DNA of 64,000 nucleotides from AP-15 sp963781215 (GTDB lineage Bacteria > Pseudomonadota > Alphaproteobacteria > ATCC43930 > CGMCC-115725), in the NCBI GenBank assembly GCA_963781215.1, contig CAWAFE010000026.1:53815-117814 (forward strand). Reading direction: 5' to 3'. The position numbers were made by a program, and so were the translations under genes. Positions 44,947 through 56,158 of the stretch are shown here, piece by piece; position 1 is the stretch's first letter, and each line of letters starts with the position of its first letter. Below the pieces are notes generated by a model, which saw nothing but the letters and a program-made list of their open reading frames with translations, was not told where the DNA came from and did no database searches.

Positions 44947-46362
44947 ATGGACCTGATCTTTTCCGCCGATCGGCGCAGTCGCGCCGTTGCGGGCGGCATC
45001 CGCGCCGAGGTGCGCGCGACCCTCTCGCTGGCGGCGCCGCTGGCGGCGGCCAACCTCGCGCAGATGGCGATGGCCGTCACCAACACGGTAATGGTCGGGC
45101 GCCTCGGCGCCGTCCCACTCGCCGTGGCCGGGCTCGGCGGGATGCTCTACTTCACCAGCGGGGTCATGCTCCAGGGGATCCTTTTCGCCGTAGCGCCGCT
45201 GGCCGCGCATGCGCTCGGCGCCGGCGATCGCGCCGCGGCCGGTCGGATCGCCGGCGCAGGGCTGGCGCTGGCCGTGCTGTTGGCGCTGCCCTTCGTCGCC
45301 GCGCTGACGAGCCTGGATCGCCTGCTGCACGCGCTCGGCTACGATGTGATGCTCGCCGAGGAGATCGGCGTCTACCTGCGGGCGCTGGCATGGGGCGCGC
45401 CGGCCTTTCTCGGCTTTGCCGTGTTGCGCAGCCTCTTTGCGGCACTGTCGCGCGCGCGTCCGGTAATGGCGGTGCTGCTCCTCTGCGTTGCGGGAAACGG
45501 GGTGCTGAACTGGGTGCTGATCTTTGGCCATCTCGGCGCCCCGCCCCTCGGCGTCGCCGGCTCGGGCTATGCGAGCGCCGTCAATCAGTGGCTGATGCTG
45601 GGGGGTCTGGCGCTGTGCATCCGCCTGACGCCGCGCCTGGCGGCCTTGCGGTTGCTGCGCAGCGCCTTCGCCGCGAGCCGGGCCGAGATGGCGGGCATCC
45701 TGCGTCTCGGCCTGCCGATCGGCGGGATCCGAGGGATCGAGGCCGGCGTTTTCGCAACGACGGGCGTCCTAATGGGTCTCTTGGGGGCGGCGGCGCTGGG
45801 GGCGCACCAGCTCGTCGTCAATTGCGTAGGGATCAGCTTCATGGTGCCGCTGGGTCTGGGCCAAACCGCCACGGTCCGCGTCGCCCACTGGCTCGGCGCC
45901 GGCCGAGCGGCCGCGGCGCGCCGGGCCGGCTTTGTGGCACTCGCCCTCGGGATCGGGTTCATGGGCGTGACGACAGCGGTGCTGTGGACCTTCCCCCTCG
46001 CCATCATCGCGGTCTACGTCGATGTCGCCGACCCGGCCAATCGCGATACCGTCGAGGTGGCGCAGCGTCTGATCGCGATCGCCGCGCTCTTCCAGGTGTT
46101 CGACGGGGTGCAGGTGATCGCCGCCGGTGCATTGCGCGGCTACCGGGACACGATGGTCCCAATGCTGCTGGCCGCCTTCGGCTATTGGGGTGTCGGTTTT
46201 GCGGGAGGATGGCTCCTCGCCTTTCCGCTCGGCTATGGGGCTGTTGGGCTGTGGTGGGGTCTTGCCCTTGGGCTAGCAGCCGTCGCCGTCCTGCTGACCC
46301 TGCGGTTTCGCCGCTTGGCGACGCCGATCACCCCGGTCCATGACTCGGTCGCTTTGCGATAA
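44947..46362 (+). CDS. MATE family efflux transporter
   Basis: The 471-residue membrane protein has about twelve helices in two similar halves. NorM-like features are LAAPLAAANLAQMAMAVTNTVMVGRLG in helix 1, the central GNGVLNWVLIFGHLG and the later GLGQTATVRVAHWLGAGR. It exports cationic or drug-like compounds in exchange for sodium or protons. ATG 44947 behind GGAGAGAG is chosen over a non-membrane upstream extension. It is a monocistronic gene after an intrinsic terminator. Confidence 0.9.
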   Translation: MDLIFSADRRSRAVAGGIRAEVRATLSLAAPLAAANLAQMAMAVTNTVMVGRLGAVPLAVAGLGGMLYFTSGVMLQGILFAVAPLAAHALGAGDRAAAGRIAGAGLALAVLLALPFVAALTSLDRLLHALGYDVMLAEEIGVYLRALAWGAPAFLGFAVLRSLFAALSRARPVMAVLLLCVAGNGVLNWVLIFGHLGAPPLGVAGSGYASAVNQWLMLGGLALCIRLTPRLAALRLLRSAFAASRAEMAGILRLGLPIGGIRGIEAGVFATTGVLMGLLGAAALGAHQLVVNCVGISFMVPLGLGQTATVRVAHWLGAGRAAAARRAGFVALALGIGFMGVTTAVLWTFPLAIIAVYVDVADPANRDTVEVAQRLIAIAALFQVFDGVQVIAAGALRGYRDTMVPMLLAAFGYWGVGFAGGWLLAFPLGYGAVGLWWGLALGLAAVAVLLTLRFRRLATPITPVHDSVALR

Positions 46363-46406
46363 CGCGATCGGAGGGTACCCGACACAGTCTGAGCGCGCGT
46401 CCACCC

Positions 46407-47714
46407 TTAAGAGAGGACGGCTCGCGTTTGAAGGGCACGCGGGGCCGGGCCGCCGGTGGCCCAGTCGAGGAGCTCGACCGTATGCACCACCGGCACGCCG
46501 CCACTGGCGGTCAACTGGGTAATGCAGCCGATATTCCCGGTAGCGACGAGATCGGGCTCTGTCTTTGCGATATTGGCGAGCTTGCGCTCGCGCAGCTTCC
46601 CGGCGATTTCCGGCTGCAGCAGATTGTAGGTCCCCGCCGAGCCGCAGCAGAGATGCCCTTCCGGCACATCGAGCGTCTCGAACCCGGCAGTGGCCAGCAG
46701 CACCTTCGGCCTGGCGTGGATGCGTTGGCCGTGCTGCATCGAGCAGGCAGAGTGATAGGCAACGCGCCTGGCGCCGGCAACCGGCGCCGGCGAGCCGAGC
46801 CCGAGGCTCTCGACCACCTCGGTGACGTCGCGGGCGAGCGCGGCAATCCGCGCCGCCTTCTCGGCATAGGCCCGGTCCTCGCGCAGCATGAAGCCGTAGT
46901 CCTTTACCGTCGTCCCGCAGCCCGACGCATTGATCACGACGGCGTCGAGCCCCGAGCCAAGGCGCTCGCTCTCCCAGGCGTCGATGTTCTTGCGGGCCAA
47001 AGCGAGAGCCGCCGCCGCCTCGCCCAAATGGTGGACGAGCGATCCGCAGCAACCGCTGCCCGGCGCCACGACGACCTCGCAGCCGAGCCGGGTCAAGAGC
47101 CGGATCGTGGCCTCGTTGATCTCGGGCGCCAACACCTGCTGAGCACAGCCGGGCAGCAGCGCCGCGCGCATTCGCCGCTGCCCTTCAGCCGTGAAGACTT
47201 GCGGCCGGTCCCCGGGAGAGGCGGCGGCGATCGCTGTCGGGGCGAGCGCGAGGAGCGGCCGAAGCCGGCGGGGGAAGAACCGCGAGAGACGCTTGGCCGG
47301 GGCCGCGGCATGCAGCGTCAGGCGGAACAGAGACGGCCGGGTCAGCACCGCGCCGAGCAGCCGGCGGAGCGCCCGCTCGCCCCACGGGCGCCGGTAATTC
47401 TTCTCGATCCAGCGCCGGGCGTGGTCGACAAGGTGCATGTAATGGACGCCCGAGGGGCAGGTTGTCATGCAGGCGAGGCACGAGAGGCAGCGGTCGATGT
47501 GCTTGACCGTTTCGGCCTCGGGTGTGACGCCGCGCGCGAGCATGTCCTTGATCAGGTAGATGCGGCCGCGCGGGCTGTCGAGCTCGTCGCCGAGCAGGAC
47601 ATAGGTCGGGCAGGTCGCGGTGCAGAACCCGCAATGCGTGCAGGCACGCAGCACCTTTTCCGACGCGGCGACGTCGGGGTCGGCGAGCTGCTCCGCTGTA
47701 AAATCGGTCCGCAT
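46407..47714 (-). CDS. glcF: Glycolate oxidase iron-sulfur subunit
   Basis: The 435-residue protein carries two 4Fe-4S ferredoxin clusters at the N-terminus (CTHCGFCTATCPTY and CLSCLACMTTCPSG) and two CCG-type heterodisulfide-reductase domains, with SGCCGSLVHHLG and HLCCGSAGTYNLLQ. This is the GlcF architecture, which passes electrons from glycolate oxidation to the respiratory chain. It starts four bases after glcE. The flavoprotein subunit GlcD is not next to them within this window. Confidence 0.92.
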   Translation of the reverse strand: MRTDFTAEQLADPDVAASEKVLRACTHCGFCTATCPTYVLLGDELDSPRGRIYLIKDMLARGVTPEAETVKHIDRCLSCLACMTTCPSGVHYMHLVDHARRWIEKNYRRPWGERALRRLLGAVLTRPSLFRLTLHAAAPAKRLSRFFPRRLRPLLALAPTAIAAASPGDRPQVFTAEGQRRMRAALLPGCAQQVLAPEINEATIRLLTRLGCEVVVAPGSGCCGSLVHHLGEAAAALALARKNIDAWESERLGSGLDAVVINASGCGTTVKDYGFMLREDRAYAEKAARIAALARDVTEVVESLGLGSPAPVAGARRVAYHSACSMQHGQRIHARPKVLLATAGFETLDVPEGHLCCGSAGTYNLLQPEIAGKLRERKLANIAKTEPDLVATGNIGCITQLTASGGVPVVHTVELLDWATGGPAPRALQTRAVLS

Positions 47715-47718
47715 CGCC

Positions 47719-48951
47719 TCAGACCCCGTCGACCATGCGGCCCGGGTTCAAAACCCCGCGGGGATCGAAACTCCTCTTTACCCGAGCTGCGAGCGCCGCC
47801 AAGGCCGGCGGCTGTGGCTCGAAGACCGAAACGGCGCGGCGCAACGCCGGCACGCCTCGGATCAACGTGGCGTGGCCGGTGCCGCGCCCGTCGGCGCCGC
47901 GGATAGCGTCCCAAATCAGCGCCGCACCGCCATCCTCGGCCTCGGCGACCGCGAGCCACAGCAGCCCGCCGCCCCAATCGAGATACCAATCCGCCGCCAG
48001 CCGGCGCGTGACAGCTTCGCCAAGCTCCACACCGCGCGAAGGCGCCACCGAAATCCGCCATATGACGCGGTCGGCGAACCGGGCGAGCGGCTCCACATCG
48101 CGGACCGCGCGCCACAGCGCCGCCGATGCCTCGTCCGCCAAAACCGAGGTTTCGCCATCGGCTGCAAGCTCCGACAACAACCCGTCGCGCCGAAACGCGA
48201 CCGAAGAAGGCGGGCCTTCGAGACGAAGCGCTATCGCGGCGGCCGCGCCCGCGACCGATGTCAGCGCCGCCGCGGCGGCTGCCGGCAGATAGGCAGCACC
48301 CGAAACCTCATGCGCCGAGGCGAGCGCCCGGCCCATGGCCCGCACCGCCGGCATCGCATCCAATCCGCACAACACCACGGTGCAAACGCATTCGGGCCGC
48401 GGCAATACTTTGACCGTTACCTCCTCGAGCGCCGCGAGCGTTCCGTACGACCCCGCCATCAGCTTGGCGAGATCGTAGCCGGTGACGTTCTTGACCACCT
48501 TGCCACCGGCCTTGAAGATTTCGGCGCGGCCGCTGACGCCGCGAAAACCGAGGAAATGGTCGCGCGCCGCCCCGGCCTTCGGTCGCCGCGGGCCCGACAG
48601 GTTGCAGGCCAGCACCCCACCCAAGGTGCGCCGCCCGCTTTCGCCGGCTGACACGCCCAACAGCGCGTCCCAATCGGGCGGCTCGAAGGCGAGCATCTGC
48701 CGGGCCTCGGCGAGCGCGGCCTCGATCTCGGCAAGCGGCGTTGCGGCGCCGGCGGTCAGCACCAGCTCGCTCGGCTCGTAGTCGCGAATGCCGCGCAGGC
48801 GCGAAAGGTCGAGCGTGCGCGGCAACTGCAACGGCCGGCCGAGCCCACGCTTCGAGCCGCCGGCGACGAGCTCCAACGGCTCTTCGGCGGCGAGCGCCTC
48901 GCCGACCGCATCGCGCATCTCTCTCAGATCGGCGGGCGAATACCGTGTCAT
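47719..48951 (-). CDS. glcE: Glycolate oxidase FAD-binding subunit
   Basis: The 410-residue protein has a PCMH-type FAD domain with LVAGGSKRGLGRP, the VLTAGAATPLAEIEAAL segment and RRTLGGVLACNLSGPRR, then VKNVTGYDLAKLMAGSYGTLA. These are hallmarks of GlcE. It works with GlcD and GlcF to oxidise glycolate to glyoxylate. A catalytic GlcD must be encoded elsewhere, because the gene upstream in the opposite direction is an unrelated VOC protein. Confidence 0.92.
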   Translation of the reverse strand: MTRYSPADLREMRDAVGEALAAEEPLELVAGGSKRGLGRPLQLPRTLDLSRLRGIRDYEPSELVLTAGAATPLAEIEAALAEARQMLAFEPPDWDALLGVSAGESGRRTLGGVLACNLSGPRRPKAGAARDHFLGFRGVSGRAEIFKAGGKVVKNVTGYDLAKLMAGSYGTLAALEEVTVKVLPRPECVCTVVLCGLDAMPAVRAMGRALASAHEVSGAAYLPAAAAAALTSVAGAAAAIALRLEGPPSSVAFRRDGLLSELAADGETSVLADEASAALWRAVRDVEPLARFADRVIWRISVAPSRGVELGEAVTRRLAADWYLDWGGGLLWLAVAEAEDGGAALIWDAIRGADGRGTGHATLIRGVPALRRAVSVFEPQPPALAALAARVKRSFDPRGVLNPGRMVDGV

Positions 48952-49105
48952 GCGAGCAAATTACCCCAGCTGAGCGAGCCCGACATCATCGCTGTTGATC
49001 GCCCCGTACACGCCGGACGTTCGGCTGCGGGCGCGAAGTCCGATTGACGCCGCGCCCCGGCTTTGCCACATCTTCGCCTAAGCGTATCAGCAAAGGAGAG
49101 GACAG

Positions 49106-49507
49106 ATGGCCGTGGCCGCGATGAACCACTTCACCGTGTTGAGCGACGACCTCGAAGCCACCCGCCGATTTTATTGCGATCTGTTCGGGTTCAAGGTCGG
49201 CTGGCGCCCGCCGTTTCAGTTTCCCGGCTGGTGGCTCTATGCCGACGACGACACGCCGATCCTGCACGTGATCCACCGCGATCCGTTGCCCCAGGAGCGC
49301 GCCGGCGTGCTCGACCACATGGCGTTCAGCGCCAAGGATCTCCCGGGCACGGTCGAAACCTTGAAGCGCGAGGGCATCGAATACGAGCTGCGCCGCCTGC
49401 CGGGCGGCGGTATCTGGCAATTGTTCTTCAACGACCCGCATGGCGCCAAGGTCGAATTCGACTTCGACAAGAACGAGAAGGCGCCGGCCGGCCACGCCGA
49501 GGCCTGA
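49106..49507 (+). CDS. VOC family (glyoxalase-fold) protein
   Basis: The 133-residue protein has the two beta-alpha-beta-beta-beta modules of the vicinal oxygen chelate fold. MNHFTVLSDDLEATRRFYCDLFGFKVG opens the first, and LDHMAFSAKDLPGTVETLKREGIEYE opens the second, ending NDPHGAKVEFDFD. Likely metal ligands are H8, an H in the LHVIHRD strand, H in LDHMAF and the final E. The reaction is unknown (a dioxygenase or lyase are both possible). AAAGGAGAGG precedes the start. Confidence 0.85.
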   Translation: MAVAAMNHFTVLSDDLEATRRFYCDLFGFKVGWRPPFQFPGWWLYADDDTPILHVIHRDPLPQERAGVLDHMAFSAKDLPGTVETLKREGIEYELRRLPGGGIWQLFFNDPHGAKVEFDFDKNEKAPAGHAEA

Positions 49508-49613
49508 CCCCCCCGCCCGCTGCCACTCGCCCGCGCGGCCGGTGACAGCGGGCGGGCGACCGTTTATCGCCGCATTCGATTTTTGTGCGCCGAACGAAGG
49601 AGCGACGAGCGCC

Positions 49614-50502
49614 ATGGTCCTGTCCATTCACCCGGCCGATTCGGCCCATCCCGGGTTTTTCGGCGAGGTCGAAGGCATCGATCTGCGCGAGCCGGCGAAC
49701 GCTGAGACGGTGGCCGCGATCGAGGCGGGAATGGACCGCTTTGCGGTCCTCGTTTTTCACGATCAGGGCATCGACGACACCCGGCAGCTCGCCTTTACCC
49801 GCAATTTCGGCCCGTTCGACCTCGCCGACGGCGACATCCGCACGCAATCGGAACGGCGGCTGCCAATGGAAGTGGCCGACATCTCGAACCTCGGCCGCGA
49901 CAACGAAGTGTTGGCGCGTGACGATCGCCGCCGTCTCTTCGGCCTCGGTAACATGCTGTGGCACTCCGACAGCTCGTTCAAGCCGACCCCGGCCAAATAC
50001 TCGCTACTGCACGCGCGGATCATTCCGGCGAAGGGCGGCAACACCGAGTTCGCCGATATGCGCGCGGCCTAGGACGCACTCGACGGCGAGATGAAGGAGA
50101 TGATCGCCGATCTCGTCTGCGAGCACAGCCAGATCTATTCCCGCGGCGTGCTCGGCTTTACCGACTTCACCGACGAGGAACGGGTCAAATGGGCGCCGGT
50201 GCCGCAGCGGCTCGTCCGCCGCCACCCGGTGACGGGGCGCCGCTCGCTGTTCCTGTCGGCGCATGCCGGCGGCATCATCGGCTGGCCGATGCCGGAAGCG
50301 CGCGCCCTCTTGCGCGACCTGACCGAGCACGCCACCCAGCGCGAATTCGTCCACGCCCATAAATGGCGGCAATATCGATCTGGTCATGTGGGACAACCGC
50401 GTGGTCATGCACCGCGCCCGCCGCTATAACGCCGGCGAGGTGCGCGAATTGCACCGCACCACGGTCGCCGACATTGCCCCGACCTTGCAGCAGGCGGCCT
50501 GA
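49614..50502 (+). pseudogene. TauD/TfdA-type dioxygenase, interrupted by a stop and a frameshift
   Basis: The sequence matches alpha-ketoglutarate dioxygenases of the TauD group. LWHSDSSFKPTPAKYSLLHA carries the HxD iron ligands, and MWDNRVVMHRARRY carries the distal histidine and 2-oxoglutarate arginine. TAG at 50070-50072 interrupts MRAA-x-DALDGEM where tyrosine is expected. Near 50374 one extra base shifts the frame, ending at TGA 50500. Repaired length is about 295 residues. It is either a recent pseudogene or a gene hit by two sequence errors. Such enzymes hydroxylate sulfonates, phenoxyacetates or related acids. Confidence 0.8.
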
Positions 50503-50557
50503 CCCGGCCGACTGCGCCTATCCCGATCGCGACCCCCCAATCAGAAAGGACGACCTG

Positions 50558-51280
50558 ATGCTCGATCTGCATTTCTGGCCGACGCCAAACGGCAAGAAGG
50601 TGACAATCCTGCTCGAGGAGCTGGGCCTCAAATATAACCTCGTCCCCTGCAATATCGGGCGCGGCGACCAGTTCAAGCCCGAATTCCTGAAAATCAACCC
50701 GAACCACCGCATGCCGGTGCTGGTCGACCACGATCCGAAGGGCGGCGGCGCGCCGATCAGCATCTTCGAATCGGGCGCGATGATGATGTATCTCGCCGAA
50801 AAGGAGGGCCGCTTTTTCCCGCAGGACCTCCGAGGCAAGTACGAAGTGACGCAGTGGGTGATCTGGCAGATGGCCAATCAGGGCCCGAAACTCGGCGAAT
50901 GCGGCCATTTCCGCCGCGCCGGCCCCGACGCCGGGGATCTGACCTATGCCATCCGCCGCTTTACCGACGAAGCCAACCGTCTCTACGGGGTCATGAACAA
51001 CCGCCTCTACGACCGCAAATACCTTTGCGGCGACGAGTACACGATCGCCGACATGATTTCCTACCCGTGGACCGTCAACTGGCAAGCTCAGGGCCAGGAG
51101 ATCGGCGAGTTCAAGCATTTCAAGCGCTGGTTCGACGAGGTCGGCAACCGCCCGGCGGTCAAGCGCGGCATGGACACCGGCAATAACCTGCGCGTCGATC
51201 CGGCGACCCTGACCCCGGCGCAACGCGAGCAGATGCGCAAGATCATGTACAACCAGCGCGCGATCCCGGCGCCGGCGTAA
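50558..51280 (+). CDS. Glutathione S-transferase family protein (YghU/GstB-like)
   Basis: The 240-residue protein has a thioredoxin-like N-terminal domain starting MLDLHFWPTPNGKKVTILLEELG, with the glutathione-binding ESGAMMMYLAEK near residues 70-81. The C-terminal helical domain carries YLCGDEYTIADMISYPW. The central GPKLGECGHFRRAGP and NRLYGVMNNRL match the disulfide-bond reductase subgroup. AGAAAGGA precedes ATG 50558. It probably detoxifies electrophiles or reduces disulfides. The product is intact. Confidence 0.9.
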   Translation: MLDLHFWPTPNGKKVTILLEELGLKYNLVPCNIGRGDQFKPEFLKINPNHRMPVLVDHDPKGGGAPISIFESGAMMMYLAEKEGRFFPQDLRGKYEVTQWVIWQMANQGPKLGECGHFRRAGPDAGDLTYAIRRFTDEANRLYGVMNNRLYDRKYLCGDEYTIADMISYPWTVNWQAQGQEIGEFKHFKRWFDEVGNRPAVKRGMDTGNNLRVDPATLTPAQREQMRKIMYNQRAIPAPA

Positions 51281-51297
51281 AATCTATCATACCTCGA

Positions 51298-51333
51298 AAG
51301 CCGGTATCCCATGCCAGACATGGGTTCCGGCTT
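51298..51333. terminator. Bidirectional hairpin between convergent genes
   Basis: AAGCCGG-TA-TCCCATG pairs with CATGGG-TT-CCGGCTT around a short loop, making a long stem between the GST stop (51280) and the reverse GDSL gene stop (51367). Reverse reading is followed by a T/A-rich stretch (GATAGATTTT) about 20 bases on. It likely ends transcription from both sides. Confidence 0.6.
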
Positions 51334-51366
51334 CCTGTCGGGGCGACACATCCGGGTGGTGAGCCC

Positions 51367-53117
<1,751 letters not shown>

Positions 53118-53154
53118 GTCCCCTCCCACTCCTGCTGAGTCGTCAATCGTGCGC

Positions 53155-53196
53155 TTATACCGCTTACAGACGGCAGCGCGAATTGATCCACATCAA
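53155..53196 (-). promoter_or_regulatory. FNR-type class II promoter of the GDSL esterase
   Basis: Bases 53183-53196 read TTGATCCACATCAA, a perfect TTGAT-N4-ATCAA box. On the reverse strand TATAAG at 53160-53155 fits a -10 element, giving a start near 53148 and a box centre at about -41.5. This is the standard activating position for FNR/Anr/FixK. The esterase ATG follows about 30 bases downstream. Confidence 0.65.
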
Positions 53197-53573
53197 AGAA
53201 CCGATACCATTTTCGTGATCGGCTGCGTAGGCGGTTATCGCATCGAGGTGCCGGCATTGGGTCGCTCCGATCGCAACACCGGGAGGGTCTCCGGCATCGC
53301 AGCCGTTGCCGACCGCTTCCGACGTCTGGTCGTGCAGCTCGATGGCAATGGGGTCGTGACGGGTCGGTGGTTGCAAAGCGCGATCTGCACTTCGGGCACG
53401 TGGGGTGTCGGAACTGCAAGTGAGGAATTCGGCGGTGACTGCCTGCCACCTCCTCCTGATACGGGTTTGCGTCCCGCGCAGGGTTGCCGGCCGATGAGTT
53501 GGAGGTCACGGAAGAGCAGCAATGGGGCTGATCAACGGGCGGTCGCCTCCATGTGCGAGCCTTCAGTGACAGG
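53197..53573. other. Intergenic stretch without a recognised gene
   Basis: The region between the FNR box and the M20 amidohydrolase stop contains only short frames without family motifs on either strand. Nothing structured was noticed. Confidence 0.4.
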
Positions 53574-54750
53574 TCAGCGCGGGACCAGCTCGCCATTTCG
53601 TTCCGCCAGCCGGGCGTAGAGGCTGGCCCCGAACGGCAGGGCCGCGTCGTTGAAGTCGTAGCCGGGATTGTGCACCTCGCAGCCGCCCGTCACCCTCGCC
53701 ATTGCCGATCTGGATATAGGCGCCGGGCCGATGCTGGAGCATGTAGGAAAAGTCCTCGGACGCCATCACCAGATTGCCGTCGCGGTTGACGTTGTCGGCG
53801 CCGACCAGTTCGGCCGCGGTGTCGGCGATGAAGCCGGCCTCGGCCGCGTCGTTGACCAGCGGCGGAAAAATCACCCGGAAATCGAGCTCGGCCGAAGCAC
53901 CAAAGCCGCCGGCAATCGCCTCGGCCAAGCGTCGCATATTGCGCTCGATCAGCGCCATCGTCTGGGGCTCAAAGGCCCGCGCGGTGCCGCGGATGACGGC
54001 GGTTTCCGGGATCACGTTGTAGGCGTCGCCGCCGTGGATTTGGGTCACGCTGAGGACGGCGGTGTCGAGCGGCCGCACGTTGCGCGAGATGATGGTCTGC
54101 AACGCCGTGGTGATGTGGCTCGCGACCACGACCGGGTCGATCCCGGCTTCGGGGCGAGCGCCGTGCGCGCCCTTGCCGGTGACGGCGATGTCGAAATAGG
54201 CGCCACCCGCCATCATCGGGCCGGTGCGGATCTGGAACTTGCCGACCGCGAGCCCCGGCCGGTTGTGCATGCCGAAAATCGCGTCGCACGGAAAGCGGTC
54301 GAAGAGCCCGTCGGCGACCATCGCCTCGCCGCCGCCGAGTCCTTCTTCGGCCGGCTGGAAAATCAGGTGCACGGTGCCGTCGAAATTGCGGGTCTCGGCG
54401 AGATACCGCGCGGCACCGAGCAACATCGTCGTGTGCCCGTCATGGCCGCAGGCGTGCATTCGGCCCTCATGCCGCGAGCGGTAGGGAAGATTGGTCGCCT
54501 CGTCGATCGGCAGCGCGTCCATATCCGCGCGTAGCCCGATCGAGCGTAACCCATCGCCGGCGCGCAACCGGCCGACGACACCCGTTTTGCCGATGCCGCG
54601 GAACACCTCGCAGCCGAACTCGGCGAGCCTGTGCGCGACAAAATCCGCGGTCTGCCGCTCCTCGAACCCGAGCTCGGGATGCGCATGGATGTCGCGCCGC
54701 CATTCGGTCAACTCGCCGTGAAATTCCGCGATTCGCGGGATGGTCTGCAT
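53574..54750 (-). CDS. M20 family amidohydrolase (hippurate/IAA-amino acid hydrolase type), one frameshift
   Basis: The enzyme has HAHPELGFEE at the N-terminus, the metal-binding ACGHDGHTTMLLGAA and FQPAEEGLGGGEAMV, and GMHNRPGLAVG. This is the amidohydrolase (carboxypeptidase Ss1/hippuricase) pattern, cleaving N-acyl amino acids. Near 53688 one extra base disrupts the end; the other frame gives GGCEVHNPGYDFNDAALPFG, with the last metal-ligand histidine, and stops at 53574. Repaired length is 391 residues. Read literally, the final histidine would be lost. Confidence 0.88.
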
Positions 54751-54834
54751 GATCGGCTCCTGCTCTCCTCAAGCCCACTCTCGCCGAGGGCGGGTTTTCG
54801 TGCAATCGGAAGGATCGAGATGCTCCTGGCGAGC

Positions 54835-55759
54835 TCACCGGCCGAGCACCGTCATCAGCTCACGCCATTCCCGAGGCGAGAGGCCGCTTGAAGACTGGTC
54901 GACACGCTCGCCGGCGAGGAGGCGGCGGATCAAGGCAAGGCCGGTCGCAGAAATCGTCGCCGCGTTTATCCGGTATTCGAGAAAGGCCGCATGCGTCATC
55001 GGAACCCAGCGGGCCAGCATGTCGAGCATCGAGTTCGGCGTAGGCGCGGATCTCGTATTGTGCGTGTGGATCGGCGCGCAGCGACAGAAAGTGCATCAGA
55101 TTGTGCAGATCCGTCTTCCAGTACCACTGCGTGTAAAAGCCGAGGGTCAGGTTGATCCGGGCGAGCTCGCGGGCGAGCGCGGGCCGCGCCGGGTCTGCCG
55201 CGCCATCTTCGTTGAGCAGATCGGCGTAGCCGGCGTAGGCGCGTTCGGCATCGCCGCGCAATAACGTCAAGATATGCTGCGCCGCTTCACCGTCGAGCAC
55301 TTCCCCGCGGCCTTGGCGGTTGGTCGTCGCCTGTGCGGCCAGATGGTCGGGTGCCGGGACATAGAATTCCTTGTCGAGGATCGAGTAGCGCGCCGAGTAT
55401 TCGTTGACGTTTGCCGTGCGGTGGCGGATCCATTGCCGGGCGACGAAAATCGGCAATTTAACATGGTACTTGATCTCGCACATCTCGAACGGTGTCGTGT
55501 GACGGTGCCGCATCAGATAGTTGATCAGGCCCTGGTCCTCGCTGACGCGGCGGGTTCCCCGCCCGTAGGAGACGCGAGCCGCCTGCACCACCGCCGCGTC
55601 GTCGCCCATGTAGTCGACGATGCGGACAAACCCGTGATCGAGCACCGGCAAGGGCTGGTGCAGGATTTCCTCGAGCGCCGGCACCGTCGCCCGTCGCGTC
55701 GTGCGGGTCGCGGTGTGCAACTCGTCGATTTCGGCCTGTTGCTCCGGTGTCAGCCGCAT
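54835..55759 (-). CDS. thyX: Flavin-dependent thymidylate synthase, one frameshift
   Basis: ThyX makes dTMP from dUMP using FAD and methylenetetrahydrofolate. The signature RHRTANVNEYSARY (RHRxxxxNExSxRY) is intact, preceded by MRHRHTTPFEMCEIKYHVK. Near 55030, after EIRAYAE, one extra base shifts the frame; the other frame gives MLDMLARWVPMTHAAFLEYR and ends at 54835. Repaired length is about 308 residues. ATG 55759 is preferred because AGAGGGAG lies just upstream; 55777 would overlap the ssrA promoter. It is an essential gene unless thyA exists, so the frameshift is suspect. Confidence 0.9.
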
Positions 55760-55776
55760 CCCGCTCCCTCTCGGCA

Positions 55777-55805
55777 TTGCGTCATCGTCCGCGAGATCCT
55801 ATATT
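55777..55805 (+). promoter_or_regulatory. Sigma-70-type promoter of ssrA
   Basis: TTGCGT (55777-55782) and TATATT (55800-55805) are spaced by exactly 17 bases and lie just upstream of the tmRNA gene. Transcription should start near 55812. The -35 hexamer lies between the divergent thyX start region and ssrA. Confidence 0.65.
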
Positions 55806-55811
55806 CTGCAG

Positions 55812-56117
55812 CGTCGGGCAACCGACTATGGCGATAAACGGCTTGTGAAATAAGCGTTGCGGACCCGGGGGCGGTACCCGGCGCCTCCACCAACCCCGCT
55901 CCGGCCACCCGCCGAGGCGAATCGAGGGGGCGAAACAGGCTCGACGCGCGTGGTAAAGGCAAGATCCGTCGCCCGGCATGATACCACCGTTATCGGGTCA
56001 CAACCTAGCTGCGAACGACAACTTCGCAACAGAGGCGCTCGCGGCCTAACCCTTAGCGGGGTAAAAGCCTAGAGCAATTCGCGGTCCGAGGGGCACCGGG
56101 CAACAGAAGCCCCTCAC
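55812..56117 (+). ncRNA. ssrA: Circularly permuted two-piece tmRNA
   Basis: tmRNA rescues stalled ribosomes and tags incomplete proteins. In alphaproteobacteria the acceptor piece is encoded first. Here CGCCTCC plus ACCA ends the acceptor piece (about 55888-55898), and GGGGGCGAAACAGG begins the coding piece about 30 bases later. The two 7-base strands pair fully with one G-U pair to form the acceptor stem. The tag frame at 56011-56049 reads ANDNFATEALAA followed by TAA. A GAGGGGC/GCCCCTC hairpin (56088-56115) closes the coding piece or terminates it. The outer ends are estimated. Confidence 0.9.
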
Positions 56118-56158
56118 TCATCCAATCTGCTCCACCAGCAACCTACGAGCCGCCGCAA

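Noticed and set aside
46407..48951. A complete glcDEF operon
   Set aside because: No GlcD-like flavoprotein gene is adjacent; the gene upstream of glcE encodes a VOC protein in the opposite direction.
53149..53619. A 156-residue forward frame between the esterase and M20 genes
   Set aside because: It has no family motif, covers the esterase promoter and runs into the M20 gene in antisense.
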